A stretch of 64,000 nt of DNA from Allacma fusca. Lineage: Eukaryota > Arthropoda > Collembola > Symphypleona > Sminthuridae. The notes below the pieces were generated by a model. That model was not told the DNA's origin and searched no databases. It worked only from the letters and a program-made list of their open reading frames with translations. Location of the stretch: assembly GCA_947179485.1 (NCBI GenBank), contig OX359250.1, positions 2,687,661 through 2,751,660 on the forward strand. The letters run 5' to 3'. Made by a program: the position numbers and the translations under genes. This document shows, in pieces, positions 13,101 to 28,100 of this stretch (the stretch's first letter is position 1; each line of letters starts with the position of its first letter).

Positions 13101-16100
13101 TGACTGATGTGATGTTTTGAATTAGTTAACGTGGGTAATTTGAAAAATGTGGGTGAAAAATTATTTGCGGAATTGAACCACGTATTTAACGATCAAAACC
13201 CCAGACATTTGACAAATTGGGCATTTGTGACATTCACATTCCACTGGTTAGGCAAGTACCGACGAGCACTTTTAATCAGCGAACCATGCAGTACACTACA
13301 AGTACCCTAGTACAAACAACAGATACTCGGGTACATTATGAGTACATTACGGTAAATTGTGGGTGCAGGTACATTTTAGTTTCGAGTATGGGTACAGGTA
13401 CTATAGAAACGGTACTGTCCCGGCTTCTGTACCCAGTAAGAGCACTGGTTTAGCATGGCGCATTATGGATTTAGTATAATGCCGGGTTCAAAGTGTATAA
13501 AATCATCCATGTAAAATGTAAATTACCTAGTTCAGGGTATAAATCCTTAAGAAACTCGTCCTTCATTAGCAAATCCGACTGATTCTTAGCCTTAGCAAAA
13601 TTTCGATTTGAATGTTCGGTAACGGTATTTGCATAGCAGGGAAAACTCTCTGAAGGGAAGTCATCTGCAACATTCAACTTAACAACTTGCTTGAATTCTG
13701 TTACTGAAGATCTCACAATCCAGTACTTATACCGGTCTCTGTCCGTTGTTTGATGAACAATGGTCACAGTAAACTGAATTTTGTGTGGACGAGAGCCATC
13801 TTTTGGGTTCCACGTCCAAAAGAAAGATTCCTTCTCTAAGGAAGAAGTTCCGAGTCTTGGGATCGTGTAAGCATACCGCGTGGTCTGCACAAATGAAATA
13901 AATGGAGTATATCAATGATCAAATGTAAATTGTATACTGTACATAATTACATGGTTCATGCAAACAGAATCTACTGAACGAACGGCCATCTTACCCCGTA
14001 CTTCTCTTTGAGCATTGGATCATGTGTACAATCGTGACGTAACTGTCTTTCGCCTTGCATTTTAGCAATGGGATCGGGACAAGCTTTGTTTCCAAAATGA
14101 CCAACGGGGATGCCTTCTTCGTTTAAGGCGATTATTGCCAAAAATTGATACTGTTCAGCATCAACCTCATGCTCAGCCACTACTGATAAAGTGTTTTCGT
14201 CCCCTTTACCAAACATTTCGTATATTTTGAGGGAAATCGGTGGCAGTGAATCTTGCGGATCGCCTTGAACTTCAAAATGCTTAGTTGCACCACACAACAC
14301 TTTCTGTCTGGCAAGTGTTGGAACTCCATGAACTGAAGCGATGGTGGGCCATGGAGTCGGAGCGGATTCCTTTGTTGTGGTTGGTTCTGTAGGAGGTTCT
14401 GTTGTGGTTGGTTCTGTAGGAGGTTCTGTTGTGGTTGGTTCCGTAAAAGGTTCTGTAGATGATTCTATTGTGGAAGGTTCTGTGGAAGTTTCTATTGCAG
14501 GAGGTTCCGTGGACGTTTCTGTAGAAGATTCTATTGTGGAAGATCCTGTAGAATGTTTAAACTACATGTATTACTTTCAAATTTAATGATTTTCCTTTAC
14601 TGGCTTAATTCAGGAAATAAACTAATCATGAATGCTTTGTTAAGGTTAACGACAATATTGTCCAAATACATAATTTTTCGCGGATTGTATCGTATGTTTT
14701 GATTGGAGACGTACATAGTTTAGTTTACGAATAGAAGAGTCAGTTATAAATTACATATAAGTGTAGATTTTTCGGTTACTCGTAGGGGAAACATTATTGG
14801 TTTGGGATGGGAATCTAATTGACAAAATGCTTTACGGATCCCAGAGATATTCTTCCAACTGAAGGGTAGCTATGAAAGAGTTTTGATAGCAACAACGCTA
14901 ATAATATGCTGATACTGACATATTTGGATACGTGTTGGGGGCTGAAAAATATCGAGTAGCATTGCCTAGCTGACTTCAGGCTTTAGAGTACTCCAATTGG
15001 TTCAGGGGTTCAAAAGTTTTCCATTCCATATCTTTCTTCATTGAAGGGTCCCGAAAGTAGTGTTTTAGCGATTTTTACACTTAAGGCACTTTTGAAAGGA
15101 GTTACAAAAACTTGCTAGTCAAAGTAAAACCATCTTCATAAAAACAAAACCAAGTGCACACAGAACCTTCATAGACCCCCGGTAAACTTTAATCGTTCAT
15201 TTCTCCTAAGGTGGGCAAACTTTTATTGCATTTACCTACGTCAGTTTATAATATGTTAGTTATCTTGAGGTATCTAATTTTCAACAATGGTGCAAAAATT
15301 TGTGTGCAGTAAAAGTTAACTCAACTGTCGGAATGATTTTGAATACTCTGTTATTTTGGCTCACGTTTTGGGACTCTCGTCCCGAAACGAAGAATTTCAT
15401 TTTGACTGACGCTTATTTTCTTAGTTTGGTACTATTGACTTTACCGATTTTTTACCAAATTAACTATTGCAGTTATGGTCATTTCGATCATTTGCATCCG
15501 AATGGAATGAAATTATAAAATACGAAAATGCCTCACCCATGAAGTAGGGTTCGGAGTTTGTAAGGATGACAGGACGATTCTTTTTATGTGAAATAATATC
15601 CAGCTGGTAATTCCGAGGTTGTTTTTCAGCAACGATTTTTAAATGGCTTGTTGAATTCTTTCAGGAGCTATTCGTTTTCATCAGGGATGTTTTAAATTAT
15701 TATAATTTTTTGCTACCGGAAGGAGTATATGAATGTTAATGTTTTTCTTGTAAGAATTAAAGATGCAACAGGGAAAACAAAACTCGTCTTCCAGGGAGAT
15801 TTACAACAATCCTAATCGTGCCTGGAAGATGCATACGTGTGTAGTACTTAATAATTATTGCTTTTGATGAAAGTATTACAACAAGGTTTCATGTAGCTTG
15901 AAGCGTTATCTGGGGAAGTCTGGGGTTGAAGTGTAATATTGTGTGTGTTAAGAATGAGTTGTTTTTTCTACACAAGGTCTTAAATTTTCTACCCTGACCC
16001 GGGACAGTGCGGTAGAGCTTCTGTTGGGGACAAAATTCCGGTCCCGTCCCGATATTTTTTCAAAACCTTTGTCCACAGTCCCGTCCCGACAATCGGGACA

Positions 16101-19100
16101 CTGTGACAAAAACCTTGTCCCCGGTACCGTCCCGATAGTCGGGACATGGGGACAAAAACGTTGGCCCCGTCCCGTCCCCAGAATTTTTAAAAAACGTTGT
16201 CCCCGATCACGGAAATCGGGGCATGTGAACAAAATTCCTGTCCCGTCTCGATAATTACTAAAAACAGTAGTCGACATTATCATACCGAAAATCGGAACAT
16301 AAGGAAAAATTCGTACAAGAAATATTTGTACCAAAAACATAAAAAACTTTAATAGAATCGTATTTCCAAGATTTCTCCTTAAGACAGCTTAAATCACGGT
16401 TATATTTCAACAGTAGGAAAGTACGAGTAGTATTAACTATAACTGTTCTATTTCAGTCACCAAAATTATTCTGGCACTCAAGTTTCGAATGCGTTTTCAA
16501 ATAATGTGTATGATTACTTACTTTTATTATGATTATAAATATATATAACTTGTCTTTATTCGCTCTAATGCCAAAATCTAATAATCCTAATCATAAAACC
16601 ATGATGAAGTACCAGTCATTTTTTGAGCAATACGCTTCATTTTCAACTGAAATACAGATAGAACTCACAGAATAGTTTACTCACGAGCATTAAAAGCTGA
16701 AACGTTATCCTTGTTCTGCTTTGCTTGATCGTCCCGTCCCGTTATACACACGGCCAAAAAGCATATCCCGTTCCGAATACAATGGGGACGATTGTTTTGT
16801 CCCCGTCCCGCCCCAAAAATAATGGGGACAATTTTTTCTGTCCCCATCCCGTCCCGATTATAATAGGGAATATTTTTGTCCCCGTCCTGTCCCGAAAATA
16901 ATGGGGACAATTTTTTTGTCCTCGACCTGTCCCGAATACGACATGGGGACAATTATTTTGTCCCCGGGGACGCCCCGTCCCGGTCCATCCAGTGTCCCGA
17001 CGTCCCGTCCCCGGCAGAAGCTCTGCTGAGTGCGGCCTACCCTAGATTGCAATCCTGATGTATTTGGGCGATTATTCGTTTAGATACCTTATATGCATTT
17101 GAACGACTAATTTAGATACTTTATGCACCTTTTGACAACTATCCATTCAGCTACATGGATTGAGCCAATTATGTATTTAACTACGTTGTACGTATAGCCA
17201 GGGTTGCAAAAATGAAAATGCCCTCAAAATGCCAAAAACGCGGAAAATGCCATACGTAGAAAATGCCCGGCATTTTGGCAAAAACATGAACATGAACATT
17301 GAAAAACATATGATGCACTATGACCATTATTGATCCTGTAGCGTAAACATGGGAGTTCGTGATATTCAAGCCCATCCAATCTGAAGAAAGTTTTACTTTC
17401 GATTTTCCAAAAAGAAATCCAATATTCCTAATTCATTATTTATGATCAGTAGTTTACAAAATGGATTAAGAAAATATTTCCAAAATCCTTAAACATTTTG
17501 CAATATTCATTTGCTTTTAAAAGTTGCAAACACTCACCTCTATTATGTAAGAAGACTTTACGGGGTTTAAAAGAAAGATTTGACCACTGCCTGTGAATGT
17601 TTCAAATTTTGATAATAGTAAAAAAACAATACAAAAATGTCTATAAAAATTAGGTTTCATTAATAAAGAATTTTGGATTTTATAATTGTATTACTTGTAA
17701 AATATTTCAAAACTTGGTGCTTGTAGGGTAAATGTTTATTACTCCGAGTTACACTAATTTTAGGAGTTCAATATTTTGCAATGCAAAAACTTACTTTTTA
17801 CTGTTGTCCAGTGTATAAACTATGGAATTCCTGTCAGTTTTAGATATTTTTGTGTTGCATATTAATGTTTGCCCGCGGAGTCTTATAAACATACATCATC
17901 ATGCATGCGAACGAGATAATAATATAAAATAATTATTTGTTTTTCATAAAACTGTCTATTTAAAGATACAGTTTTAGGATATAGTATGCAAAATTGGTGG
18001 ATAGCTAAAGTTTACATCGAAAAAATCGGGGCGAAAATGCCAAAAATGCCTCCCATAGGCTGAATACCCAAAGTGCCAAAAATGTCATAAAATGAAAATG
18101 CCATGGCATTTTCAATTTTGCAACCCTGCGTATAACTTGATGCGTGTAGCAGTGCTTGGACTGGGTACGGGTAATACTCGGGTAAATGTGTACTGGTATG
18201 GGTACTACCCGGGTTCAGAAGTTGCATACTCGCAAATAAGCGGGTACTACCCGGATACTCTAGATTTTAGACAATAAAGTGGGTACGGTTAATGGAGCTG
18301 GATTGAAAAAGTTGTTGACAAATTCCAACTCCTGGCCGAATGCTTCCGTTTACAAGAGCATTTTCGAAGTAATAGCTGGCATTTTACTCCCTCGCGTTAA
18401 AAAACCCTTTATAAGAGCATATGAGCAGACATAGAAACAATTATGTGTATTATTAAGTTCTTGTGTCGTTCAAGAAGAACAGACGTATCTGACCTGAGGT
18501 CCCTTATCACCAAGTAGTGTATTTCCAAATCTTTAGCGAATCTTCTATAGTGCAACTTCTATAGATATTGGCAACATGGAGATGAGCTCTACGGGTGAAG
18601 ACACTGGAGGAGGAACCCAAGGAAAGAAGGCCCGTATCGATTATGTATTTGTAATCAAATCAGTAGAAGGAGCGTCAATTGTGGATTACTATAAAGCAAT
18701 TGGAGCTATTGTTGGCAACAAATTTTAGCAAGCGGCGGTAGAGTGAAAAATAACTATGGCGTTTGGTTGACATCAATTGAAGCTGCAGAGAAACTACAAC
18801 AAGAATTTATTGAAATAACAACAAGAGTGCATCAATATGACCATATGTAAGCCCTCTAAAGAAAGTAAAGCTAATAAATGTGCCACCGTTGATCAGTGAT
18901 GGCTGTATAACAGAAGAACTTAAAAACCATGGATCTGTAAAAGGTGAGATTAAAAACGAACCATATTATAACCTTGGAGAAGAGTGGGCTCATGTTAATA
19001 GCTGGACGAGAACCGTTTACATGTCCTTCACTTCAGCACAAAGACTCAAAGAACAAATTATTGTAAATGAAGGAGATAAGAAGTTTGTGATAACGGCACA

Positions 19101-22100
19101 AGTTGGGAGAAGAAAATGTTTCAAATGCAGTGACTATAACCACGTAGGAAAAGACTGTCCATATGCCTGGAACAAAACATATGCATCTGTAACCAGGCAA
19201 ACAGATCTAGATGCAATTGATCAAAATCAACGAAACGGCATTGACCTAATACCATTGGTTCCTCGACGTAGAATAAACTCTTTGGAAGGATATACAAGTG
19301 AGGAGTCTAGTGCAACAGTGGAAAGTGTTCCAGGAAATAAACCCTCTAAGAAACGAAAGACTATGATAGTCAGAAACTATCTTCTTCGTAACAGAACCAC
19401 GCAAAAACTCGGAAACGGAATATCCTAAATAATGAAATGCCCTGCAATAACAAAACATTATTGAAATTCTTACAGAGCATTCCGCGAAATGGTCAAAACA
19501 ATTTCTACAGTATATCTGATGCAGTTAAATTATCGAAGCTAGACCCAGAAGAACTAAAGTCACAACTAATTGATCTACAACAAATGATGTCATCAACACA
19601 TATGTTGGAGAAACAATGGCTTGGCAGCATTGCAAAAAATCTTCTGTGATCAATGTCTTGAAAAATAATTACACTTAATACACAACGGCTAAGAAACCCT
19701 GCAAAAATTAAAAATATTCAGCAGATAATCAAAACACTTCATCCTAACATATTTTGCACACAAGAAACAAATATTGACATACATATACACAACAGTATCA
19801 ACACTACAGTATACACTCAGTCCTATAACTCACACTCCAACAACTTTAGTGGTACATTCTTGTAAGTAAACATTATACATCACAGTGCATAACCTTAATC
19901 CCAGGGAAAATGCAAGCAGCTATAAATGAAATAAACGGCAAAAAGATCCATATTATTAACTTACATGTGCCGCACAATGACACTGAAGCATTGAGACTGT
20001 AAAATTTTAAAATCATATACTGCCAAACTAAGCAACAATGATGAAATTATCATAAGTGGAGACTTCAACTATGTAGACTGCGAGATTCTAGATAGATTAA
20101 ATTCTAAAGAGAGAAGAGCTAACCTTCAGAAAACCATGCAGCACATCCTCAGTTCAGCTAATCTAATTGACACATATAGGTATATGTATCCAAATGGTAA
20201 TGTAATGACGCATGTAGGAACGCACACGCATAATCCTCAAGCCCGTCTTGACAGAATTTATGCTAATGCAAGCCTTGTCAGCAAAATCAGTTCAACACAT
20301 ACTCTTCCTTCCTTCAGTGACCATGCAATGTATGTAAATATTAACTTAAATACCGGCAAACAAAATTCCATGTGGAGGCTGAACAATAATCTACTTTAAA
20401 ATGATATCTTTAACTACCAAGTTCTGCAATTATTAAATGAGTTTATAAAAAGTGAGCGTAATTCTGTAGAACAATATGAGATACAAAAGCACAAAATTCG
20501 TGGAGCAGCTATTAGTGTACAAAATCTAATTATTAGCGAGCATAAAAATACAAAAAGACAACTGAAACATACATAACAATACCAAATGATACATGGCCCG
20601 AAATCAAGCTTTGCTGAGATGATCATGCAATTACAACCCCAAGTGAAAATTCAGATTATCTTCGTAAAATTCCTGATATAAAAACCTCAATTCGAATTGA
20701 GGATGCTCTATCAGATAAAACTGACAATGAAAAAGTCCAATCTATCCATGAATTTTTCTTACAAAGTATACACAACTAAATAACTCATTATTAGACTATG
20801 ACATGTACCTACAAGAATTTCCAAAACTGTCCATAGGTGAAAATACACTCATAGATCATCCACTTAATCAAATGGAAGTTCACGATGATATTTTATCACT
20901 ACAACACAACAGGTCTCCTGGGTCAGATGGTTTAACATCGGAATTTTATCAAAAATTTCTTCCTCAAATGCAAATAATATCACTCTGGCTATATGAATTG
21001 TGCTACACCGCTGAAGAACTACCTCGGTCTCTTAGAACTGGCGTAGTCACTCTAGTGCACAAAAACGGAGACCCAACTGACCTTAAAAACTATCGTCCGA
21101 TAACCCTGACCAATAGTGACTATAAAGTGCTTGCAATTATTATTAAAAACAGAATTACTCCTGTGCTTAACAAAATAATACGGCCGTATCTGTCGTGTAA
21201 TGTTCCCAGACGGTCTATATTTGACAACTTACATTTCTAAAGGTATGCAACAAAGGAAATAAATGAAGGTGCAATAATATCTCTAGACCAGGAGAGTGCC
21301 TTTGACAATGTTAATAGAACATTTTTAAGTGCCACACTAAAAGCTTTCAATTTTGGACCTAATTTAGTTAACCTCATCAGTCTACTATACAAAAATAATA
21401 TCATAATTAAAATTGGCTACTTGCTTACCAAATATATTCCAATAGAGAAAGGAATAAAACAAGGTGGCCTAGTGGCGAGCAGTTTATTATTGTACACGAG
21501 ATTCTCCTTGTTAAATTGTCAAAAGTGCTGGCAGAAAAAGGCCCTGCTCCATATAATCTTATGCCACAAAATTACTTGTCAGCGTATGCTGATGAAACAA
21601 ATATTCTAATAAGCTGTTATGATCACTTGAACATTATTGAAAAAGAACTAAATTTGTACTTTTACTATTCAGATGGAAAGCTAAACAGGTCTAAATGCAG
21701 TTGTCTTCTGTTAGGAAAATGGAAACAAAGAAACTTTCTAATAAACTCGGATGGGGTGAAAATACTTGGTATATATGTTGGTGCACAAAGCTATTGTGAA
21801 AGAAACTGGTCAGAGCTCAAAGACAAATTACAAGTGAAGATTGCATTTTATGAGCGGAAATATCCTACAGCAAGTCTAATGCTACGTGCAGAAATATTAA
21901 GTATCTTTATCCTACCAATAATTTGGTACAGACTTAAAGTAATTGATCCGCCTGAAACATTCCTAAACAAAATTATGAAAATCTGTGAAAAGTACTTATG
22001 GATAATTGGAAAACGATGGGTAAAGAGGCTATTTGTGTATAATAATTACTACGGCGGTTTACATGTGAAACATCCGGCAAGTCAAATATGCGTTTTTCGA

Positions 22101-25100
22101 ATCAGGCATGCAATTCACTTATTATTCAACAAATTTAATAGCTACTTTCTTCAAGTTAACTATGATAGAATCTACAATTCTATTATAAAGAACCATACAA
22201 CTCAAATATTCTACTATGATAAGATTAAACAGAATTTCCAAGCAATCGAACTCCGCCTGAAAAAAATTCCTAATAACATTTATGAAGACATGTCAATTGA
22301 TCTCTACGTTAAAACTCCTCACAAAAGTTTCCTCCTTAACGCAGGCTTCTATCTTGTGAAACATCGGGACAATACACATGAGTTTGATATAATTGTAGAA
22401 ACCGCAGCATAAAAACGTACATCGATAATTATCCGTAAACAATATCTCCATATTATAGAAGACCTCAAAACATCACCAGATGACACTCTTATGTATGAAG
22501 CTTTTCATGCTACAACAAATGAGCACACCATTATAACAGAAGATAATCTTTACCTGTTCTGCTTTTGGAAAACTCAGAAATCTCTAGTAAAATCAGATCT
22601 TGAGACAATGAAAATTTACAACTGGAAATCCTTGAGGTTCAAAAGTTTGAAAGAAAAGGAAGTGGTCTGGAAAATGTGGCATAATGGTATTTGCTCACCA
22701 TCTATGGCATATCAAATGGGCCTCCTGAACATAAACAGATGCCCATTTTGTTGTAAACAGGCAACCAGCACTCACTATAAATACTGACATTTTTACACAC
22801 ATGTGGAGTTACTGCTAACAACACATAATAAAATCTCAAAATAAATGGTCCGACGCCTGAATCAAGACTGGAATGTTTAATTTAACTGAGATTGACGCAT
22901 GTCTCAGTCACTTAATTAATATAACATACGTTTTAATCTATGAATATGTATACTTTGAGCTGAACAATCATATTTATGACTGTAACCCTGTCAAATATTA
23001 TCAAACACGAGCTTTTTGAATTAATCTACGTAGACTATCAGCAAGCAAAACAGCGTGGATGCATGGCAGTTATATCCTTCGAGAATTATTGGAGGGCCGC
23101 TAACTCTTTTTTCAAAAATGACTTTAGTTCAATTGATATTAGACTCCCAAATTATAGATATTAAGATAACTTGTGTATATGTAAAAGAATGATGATAAAA
23201 TAGTAAAACTAAATCTAATATTATTACGTAAGTTACTAGCTTACATAATCGTAATGCAATGATCTGATAAATAAAACCTACTACTGACATCCCAGAAAAA
23301 AAAGAAACGATTATGAAATGTTTGCACAAAAACACCAACAGCGCCAATGTCTACATTGTAGTGGAATTGGTGATGACGAAGTATTATACACAATCTCTTA
23401 TATGTAGCAAAAGCAAAAGAGGCTAATTCGTAATAAAGATTCATATGAACATACATTAATCGATTATTTGGATGTAAATAAAAATATTGTTGGCAAAAAT
23501 CTTGCAATGATTTCTGTAGACACAAATTACTACTTCATTCCAACCAAAAATGAATAGTATAATAACAGATTATTTATAAATAAAAATTGGTGTACCCTGG
23601 AATCTTATGTATTGTTTAGTGATGTCTTATTTAACGCACTTCTTAATGTATTAGTTAGCGCAATTCTTAATAAGGTATAGCCAGTATTTTAATGTATTTA
23701 GACACATGTTCCTTATAAGAGCATACAGTTATAAGAGCGCTTTTGGAGTGTTTTAGGGGTGCTCTTATAGAGAGAGTGCACTGTACTTGACTATTTCTAG
23801 CCTTAAATACTAACTGAAGGACTGAGCTAACCCTTTAGTATAATCTAAATATTCTATGAAATGTAGCATAGACTCAAGGAATGACAATAATCTTAGCAGA
23901 CATATTTAATCAAAGTTCATCCATTTTGTGCTTTGATTATTTTTGTAATACTTTCTGCTTACTTGTAATTTACGTTTGCTTAATAATTTATAACTTCTAT
24001 TTAGGAATATTTAGATTGTACTATAAGGCAACTCTGAGGGTTAGCTCAGTCCTTGAATTAGTACTAGATATTAGCATATCGGTCATTTTTTAAATATCGT
24101 TAATATCGTTATCGTTCTTCCTAAAATGGCGATAACGATATCGAATGACGATATAACTGTTTCAATTTGAAACGCATCGGTTAAGAATATAAAATATAAA
24201 AATAATCGACCGACACTGCCGAAGTATTAATGATTAATTAAATACTCACCTTACTACTACTGTTTATAACAAAACGTGCCACACAAATGCATTGTTCAGA
24301 AAATTATCAAAGCACTATTCTTTTTACTGATCCCATTCGGAACACCGAGACTATAGTTGGTATTAGTTGAATGATAACTGGTACTGACAATGAGGATTTA
24401 CGTAAGGCAAATCAACTATATTTTAACCCCATTGACAGCATTGGTATTAATTGTTCTGAAACTGGTGAGAACATTAAGGAATGGCGCAGGTTCCACCAAG
24501 TACGCTTTGATTCCAGCAGAAACAAACATGGTATTAATTACAGAAAAACTAGTTCTACACGTACGTATTAATGTTTGTTTTTACACACGTATAATTTTAC
24601 ACACGTATGTTTTGAGGAATCCAGGAATTTACATGGTATTATTATGAGCTGACTGACGTGATGTTTTGAATTAGTTAATGTGGATAATTTGAAAAATGTG
24701 GGTGAAAAATTATTTACGGAATTGAACCACGTATTTAACGATCAAAACCCCAGACATTTGACAAATTGGGCATTTGTGACATTCACATTCCACTGGTTAG
24801 GCAATTTCCGTCGAGCACTTTTAGCACCATGCAGTACGCAACAAGTACCCTAGTACAAACAACAGATACTCGGGTACAGGTTTTGGGTACATTATGAGTA
24901 CATTACGGTAAATTGTGGGTGCAGGTACATTTTAGTTTCGAGTATGGGTACAGGTACTATAGAAACGGTACTGTCCCAGCTTCTGTACCCAGTATGAGCA
25001 TTGGTTTAGCATGGCGCATTATGGATTTAGTATGATGCCGTGTTCAAAGTGTATAAAATCATCCATGTGAAAAATCCATGTGTAAATGTACATTACCTAG

Positions 25101-28100
25101 TTCAGGATATAAATCCTTAAGAAACTCGTCCTTCATCAGTAAATCCGGCTGATTCTTAGCCTTAGCGAAATTTCGATTTGAATGGTCGGTAACGGTATTT
25201 GCATAGCAGGGAAAACTCTCTGAAGGGAAGTCATCTGCAACATTCAACTTAACAACTTGCTTGAATTCTATCACTGAAGATCTCACAATCCAGTACTTAT
25301 ACCGGTCTCTGTCCGTTGTTTGATGAACAATGGTCACAGTAAACTGAATTTTGTGTGGACGAGAGCCATCTTTTGGGTTCCACGTCCAAAAGAAAGATTC
25401 CTTTTCTAAGGAAGAAGTTCCGACTCTTGGGATCGTGTAAGCAAACCGCGTGGACTGCACAAATGAAATAAATAGAGTATATCAGTGATCAAATGTAAAT
25501 TGTATACTGTATATAATTACATGGTTCATGCAAGCAGAATCTACTGAACGAACGGCCATCTTACCCCGTACTTCTCTTTGAGCAGTGGATCATGTGTACA
25601 ATCGTGACGTAACTGTCTTTCGCCTTGCATTTTAGCAATGGGATCGGGACAAGCTTTGTTTCCAAAATGACCAACGGGGATGCCTTCTTCGTTTAAGGCG
25701 ATTATTGCCAAAAATTGATACTGTTCAGCATCAGCCTCATGCTCAGCCACTACTGATAAAGTGTTTTCGTCCCCTTTACCATGCATTTCGTATATTTTGA
25801 GGGAAATCGGTGGCAGTGAATCTTGCGGATCGCCTTGAACTTCAAAGTGCTTAGTTGCACCACACAACACTTTCTGTCTGGCAAGTGTTGGAACTCCATG
25901 AACTGAAGCCATGGTGGGCCATGGAGTAAAAGCGGATTCCTTTGTTGCACTCATTGTATCTAATATCGTACTTTTTATACTTTCACTGGAAGTGGCCTCT
26001 GATTCCGTCGTGGATGAAATTTCCGTAGCTGGAGTTATAGTTTCTTCCATTGATTCAGTAGTTCCATTTGTTGTTATTTCAGTGGATGATGCTACCGTTT
26101 CTCCTATTGATACTGTAGTCAATTAATTTCAGTTATTATTTTGGTATTGAGTTTTGACGTTTGGGTGTATTTTAACCAGTGCTCGGCACGGGTATGGGTA
26201 ATACTCGGGTAAACGGGTATGGGTACGGGTATGGGTACTACCCGGGTACGGATTTTGTGTACCCGAACAATTCCGGGTACTACCCGGGTACACTTTGGTC
26301 GGCTCAAAATTTCGGGTACGGATACGGGTATGGGTACGGGTACAAGGATTTCAAAATGGGTATATACCCACCGGGTACGGGTATAATGGTGTCATTTACC
26401 CGTACCCGCGACCATTGTACCCGAGTATTTGGATATGTTGAGATTTGAGACATTTTGATGAATTTTATGAAAATAATGGAACTTCCGTTGGAAAATTCTG
26501 TCGGTATTTTTAGTAATTCTGAATACATATAGCTTATTGTTAATACCCTTTTAACCTTACAACATGCAGTAACTGTATTTCAGACTGTGTTGCTAAAATA
26601 TATATTTATATCTATAATATATATATTTATGGAAACAGGTTTTAGGAAGAATAATTAATAAACAGACGAGGAATAATATCAAAATAGAAGTAGAGAATAG
26701 GTTTCAACGAAATTTTATACAAAACGTCTTCATAATGTAGTAATTTGTTACTAATTGCATAAATAGTCTGATTGACACGTATGCACATGATACTTCATTA
26801 GCCACAATTAATCCCATTAATTTGTAAAAATTTTATAAATACTACATCAAACAAGGATAACATAGTTAGTCATAATTAAGCCCTGAAGATGAACACTGTT
26901 TGAGTTCGAAAGCTTGGCAAATAAATTGATTCTAAGCAATATCCACGTATTCCAATTATTTCAACATGGTTGATATTAGCCACAATTAATTTAAAAATTA
27001 GAGTTCCGATGAGTTGGATGGCAAGATATTTTTTGTAATTAGTAGTTGATTAGGAAAAGGCGGATATTTGTAACAAGATATTAATGATTAACATGTACAC
27101 AGAGCTACTGAGATGAGAAAATTAATGTAAAAGGCCGAATAAATCAAGAAGTGAAAAATCGAGTCGCCAAGTCCCAAGCCAAAAATGCATGTACATATGG
27201 ACTGGGTGGTATAAAATACTTCGCCCATCAGCCCATAAACAATCAAATGGGGATAATTTTACTTCTAATCAAAAACGCTCTACTCTTCAATAAAGTATAT
27301 AATGTCAAATACCTCTCTAGCTAGTCAAAATTACCCACTCAGGTGTCATACATTATTACATATAACGTACTATGTATTACATTAAAACAAATCTGGATAA
27401 AGTACCCGGGTACGAGTACGGGTACGACACTGAGATACCCGAGTATGGGTACAATTTTCGAGTATTTTCGGGTACGGGTACAATGCGGGTACAGGTACAT
27501 GGATTGAGATAACATTGCGGGTACGGGTACGAAAAATTTGTACCCGGATATTCGGGTATGGGTACGGGTATAGATACCAGTTATTGAAATACCCGCACTT
27601 CGGGTACGGATACGGGTACGGGTACCGATTTTTCGTACCCGTGCCGAGCACTGATTTTAACACTCAAATTGTTGTAACATTTTACTATAAATCTAAGTAA
27701 ATTAAGGAATACCGCCCCAATATCGGCATTTGTAAAATATTCGACACTTTCCCGGTTTGACGCGGGGAATATTTTTCACTTTAAAGTGGTCCGTATACCT
27801 GCCAAAAATGTTGTTCGGTGGAAACTCAGAGATACTCTTCCAATTATAGCTCCTTATCGAGTTCGAGTATACCGGCGAGTATCGAGTACGAGTTCGAGTC
27901 GAGTACGGTCAAATTTTTGTGAATACTCGATACTTGAAATGGGTTTCGAGTACGGGTAACGATTTTTCACATACTTACGAGTACGAGTATCAAACGAGTA
28001 CGAGTCCAATAAAAATACTCATAAGGATTATCGAGTTCGAGTACCACATGCTCAATATACGAGTAAGCGTACACGTGCACACAAGTGTTGCAAACTTTTG

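Larger units (their letters stand above)
10741..13447. mobile_element. GGGTAC-family hAT between modules A and B
   Basis: The left end CAGTGCTTGGACTGGGTACG follows GATGCGTGTAG. The right end GTACCCAGTAAGAGCACTG precedes GTTTAGCATGG. Units D and E have the uninterrupted site GATGCGTTTAGCATGG, so 2.7 kb was inserted here (target duplication about GTGTAGCA / GTTTAGCA). The ends carry GGGTAC arrays. The interior holds a possible exon at 11648 and a 1-kb stretch (12226-13210) shared with 23787-24785. No transposase was recognised. Confidence 0.75.
13330..18288. repeat. Right copy of the 4.96-kb tandem segmental duplication
   Basis: Matches 5921-10879 at offset 7,409 without visible differences. 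It contains module B and hAT copies at 16013-17028 and 17199-18128. Right after the break at 18288 comes a 60-bp piece matching 11715-11774, meaning about 830 bp present in the left neighbour is missing here. Confidence 0.92.
18150..25003. mobile_element. GGGTAC-family hAT between modules B and C, split by a LINE
   Basis: Same left end (CAGTGCTTGGACTGGGTACG) and right end (…GAGCATTG before GTTTAGCATGG) as 10741-13447, in the same relative place. It is enlarged because a Tx1-like LINE and flanking DNA (about 18350-23786) replace the stretch that corresponds to 11775-12226. It also lacks the segment corresponding to 10880-11714. Confidence 0.7.
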
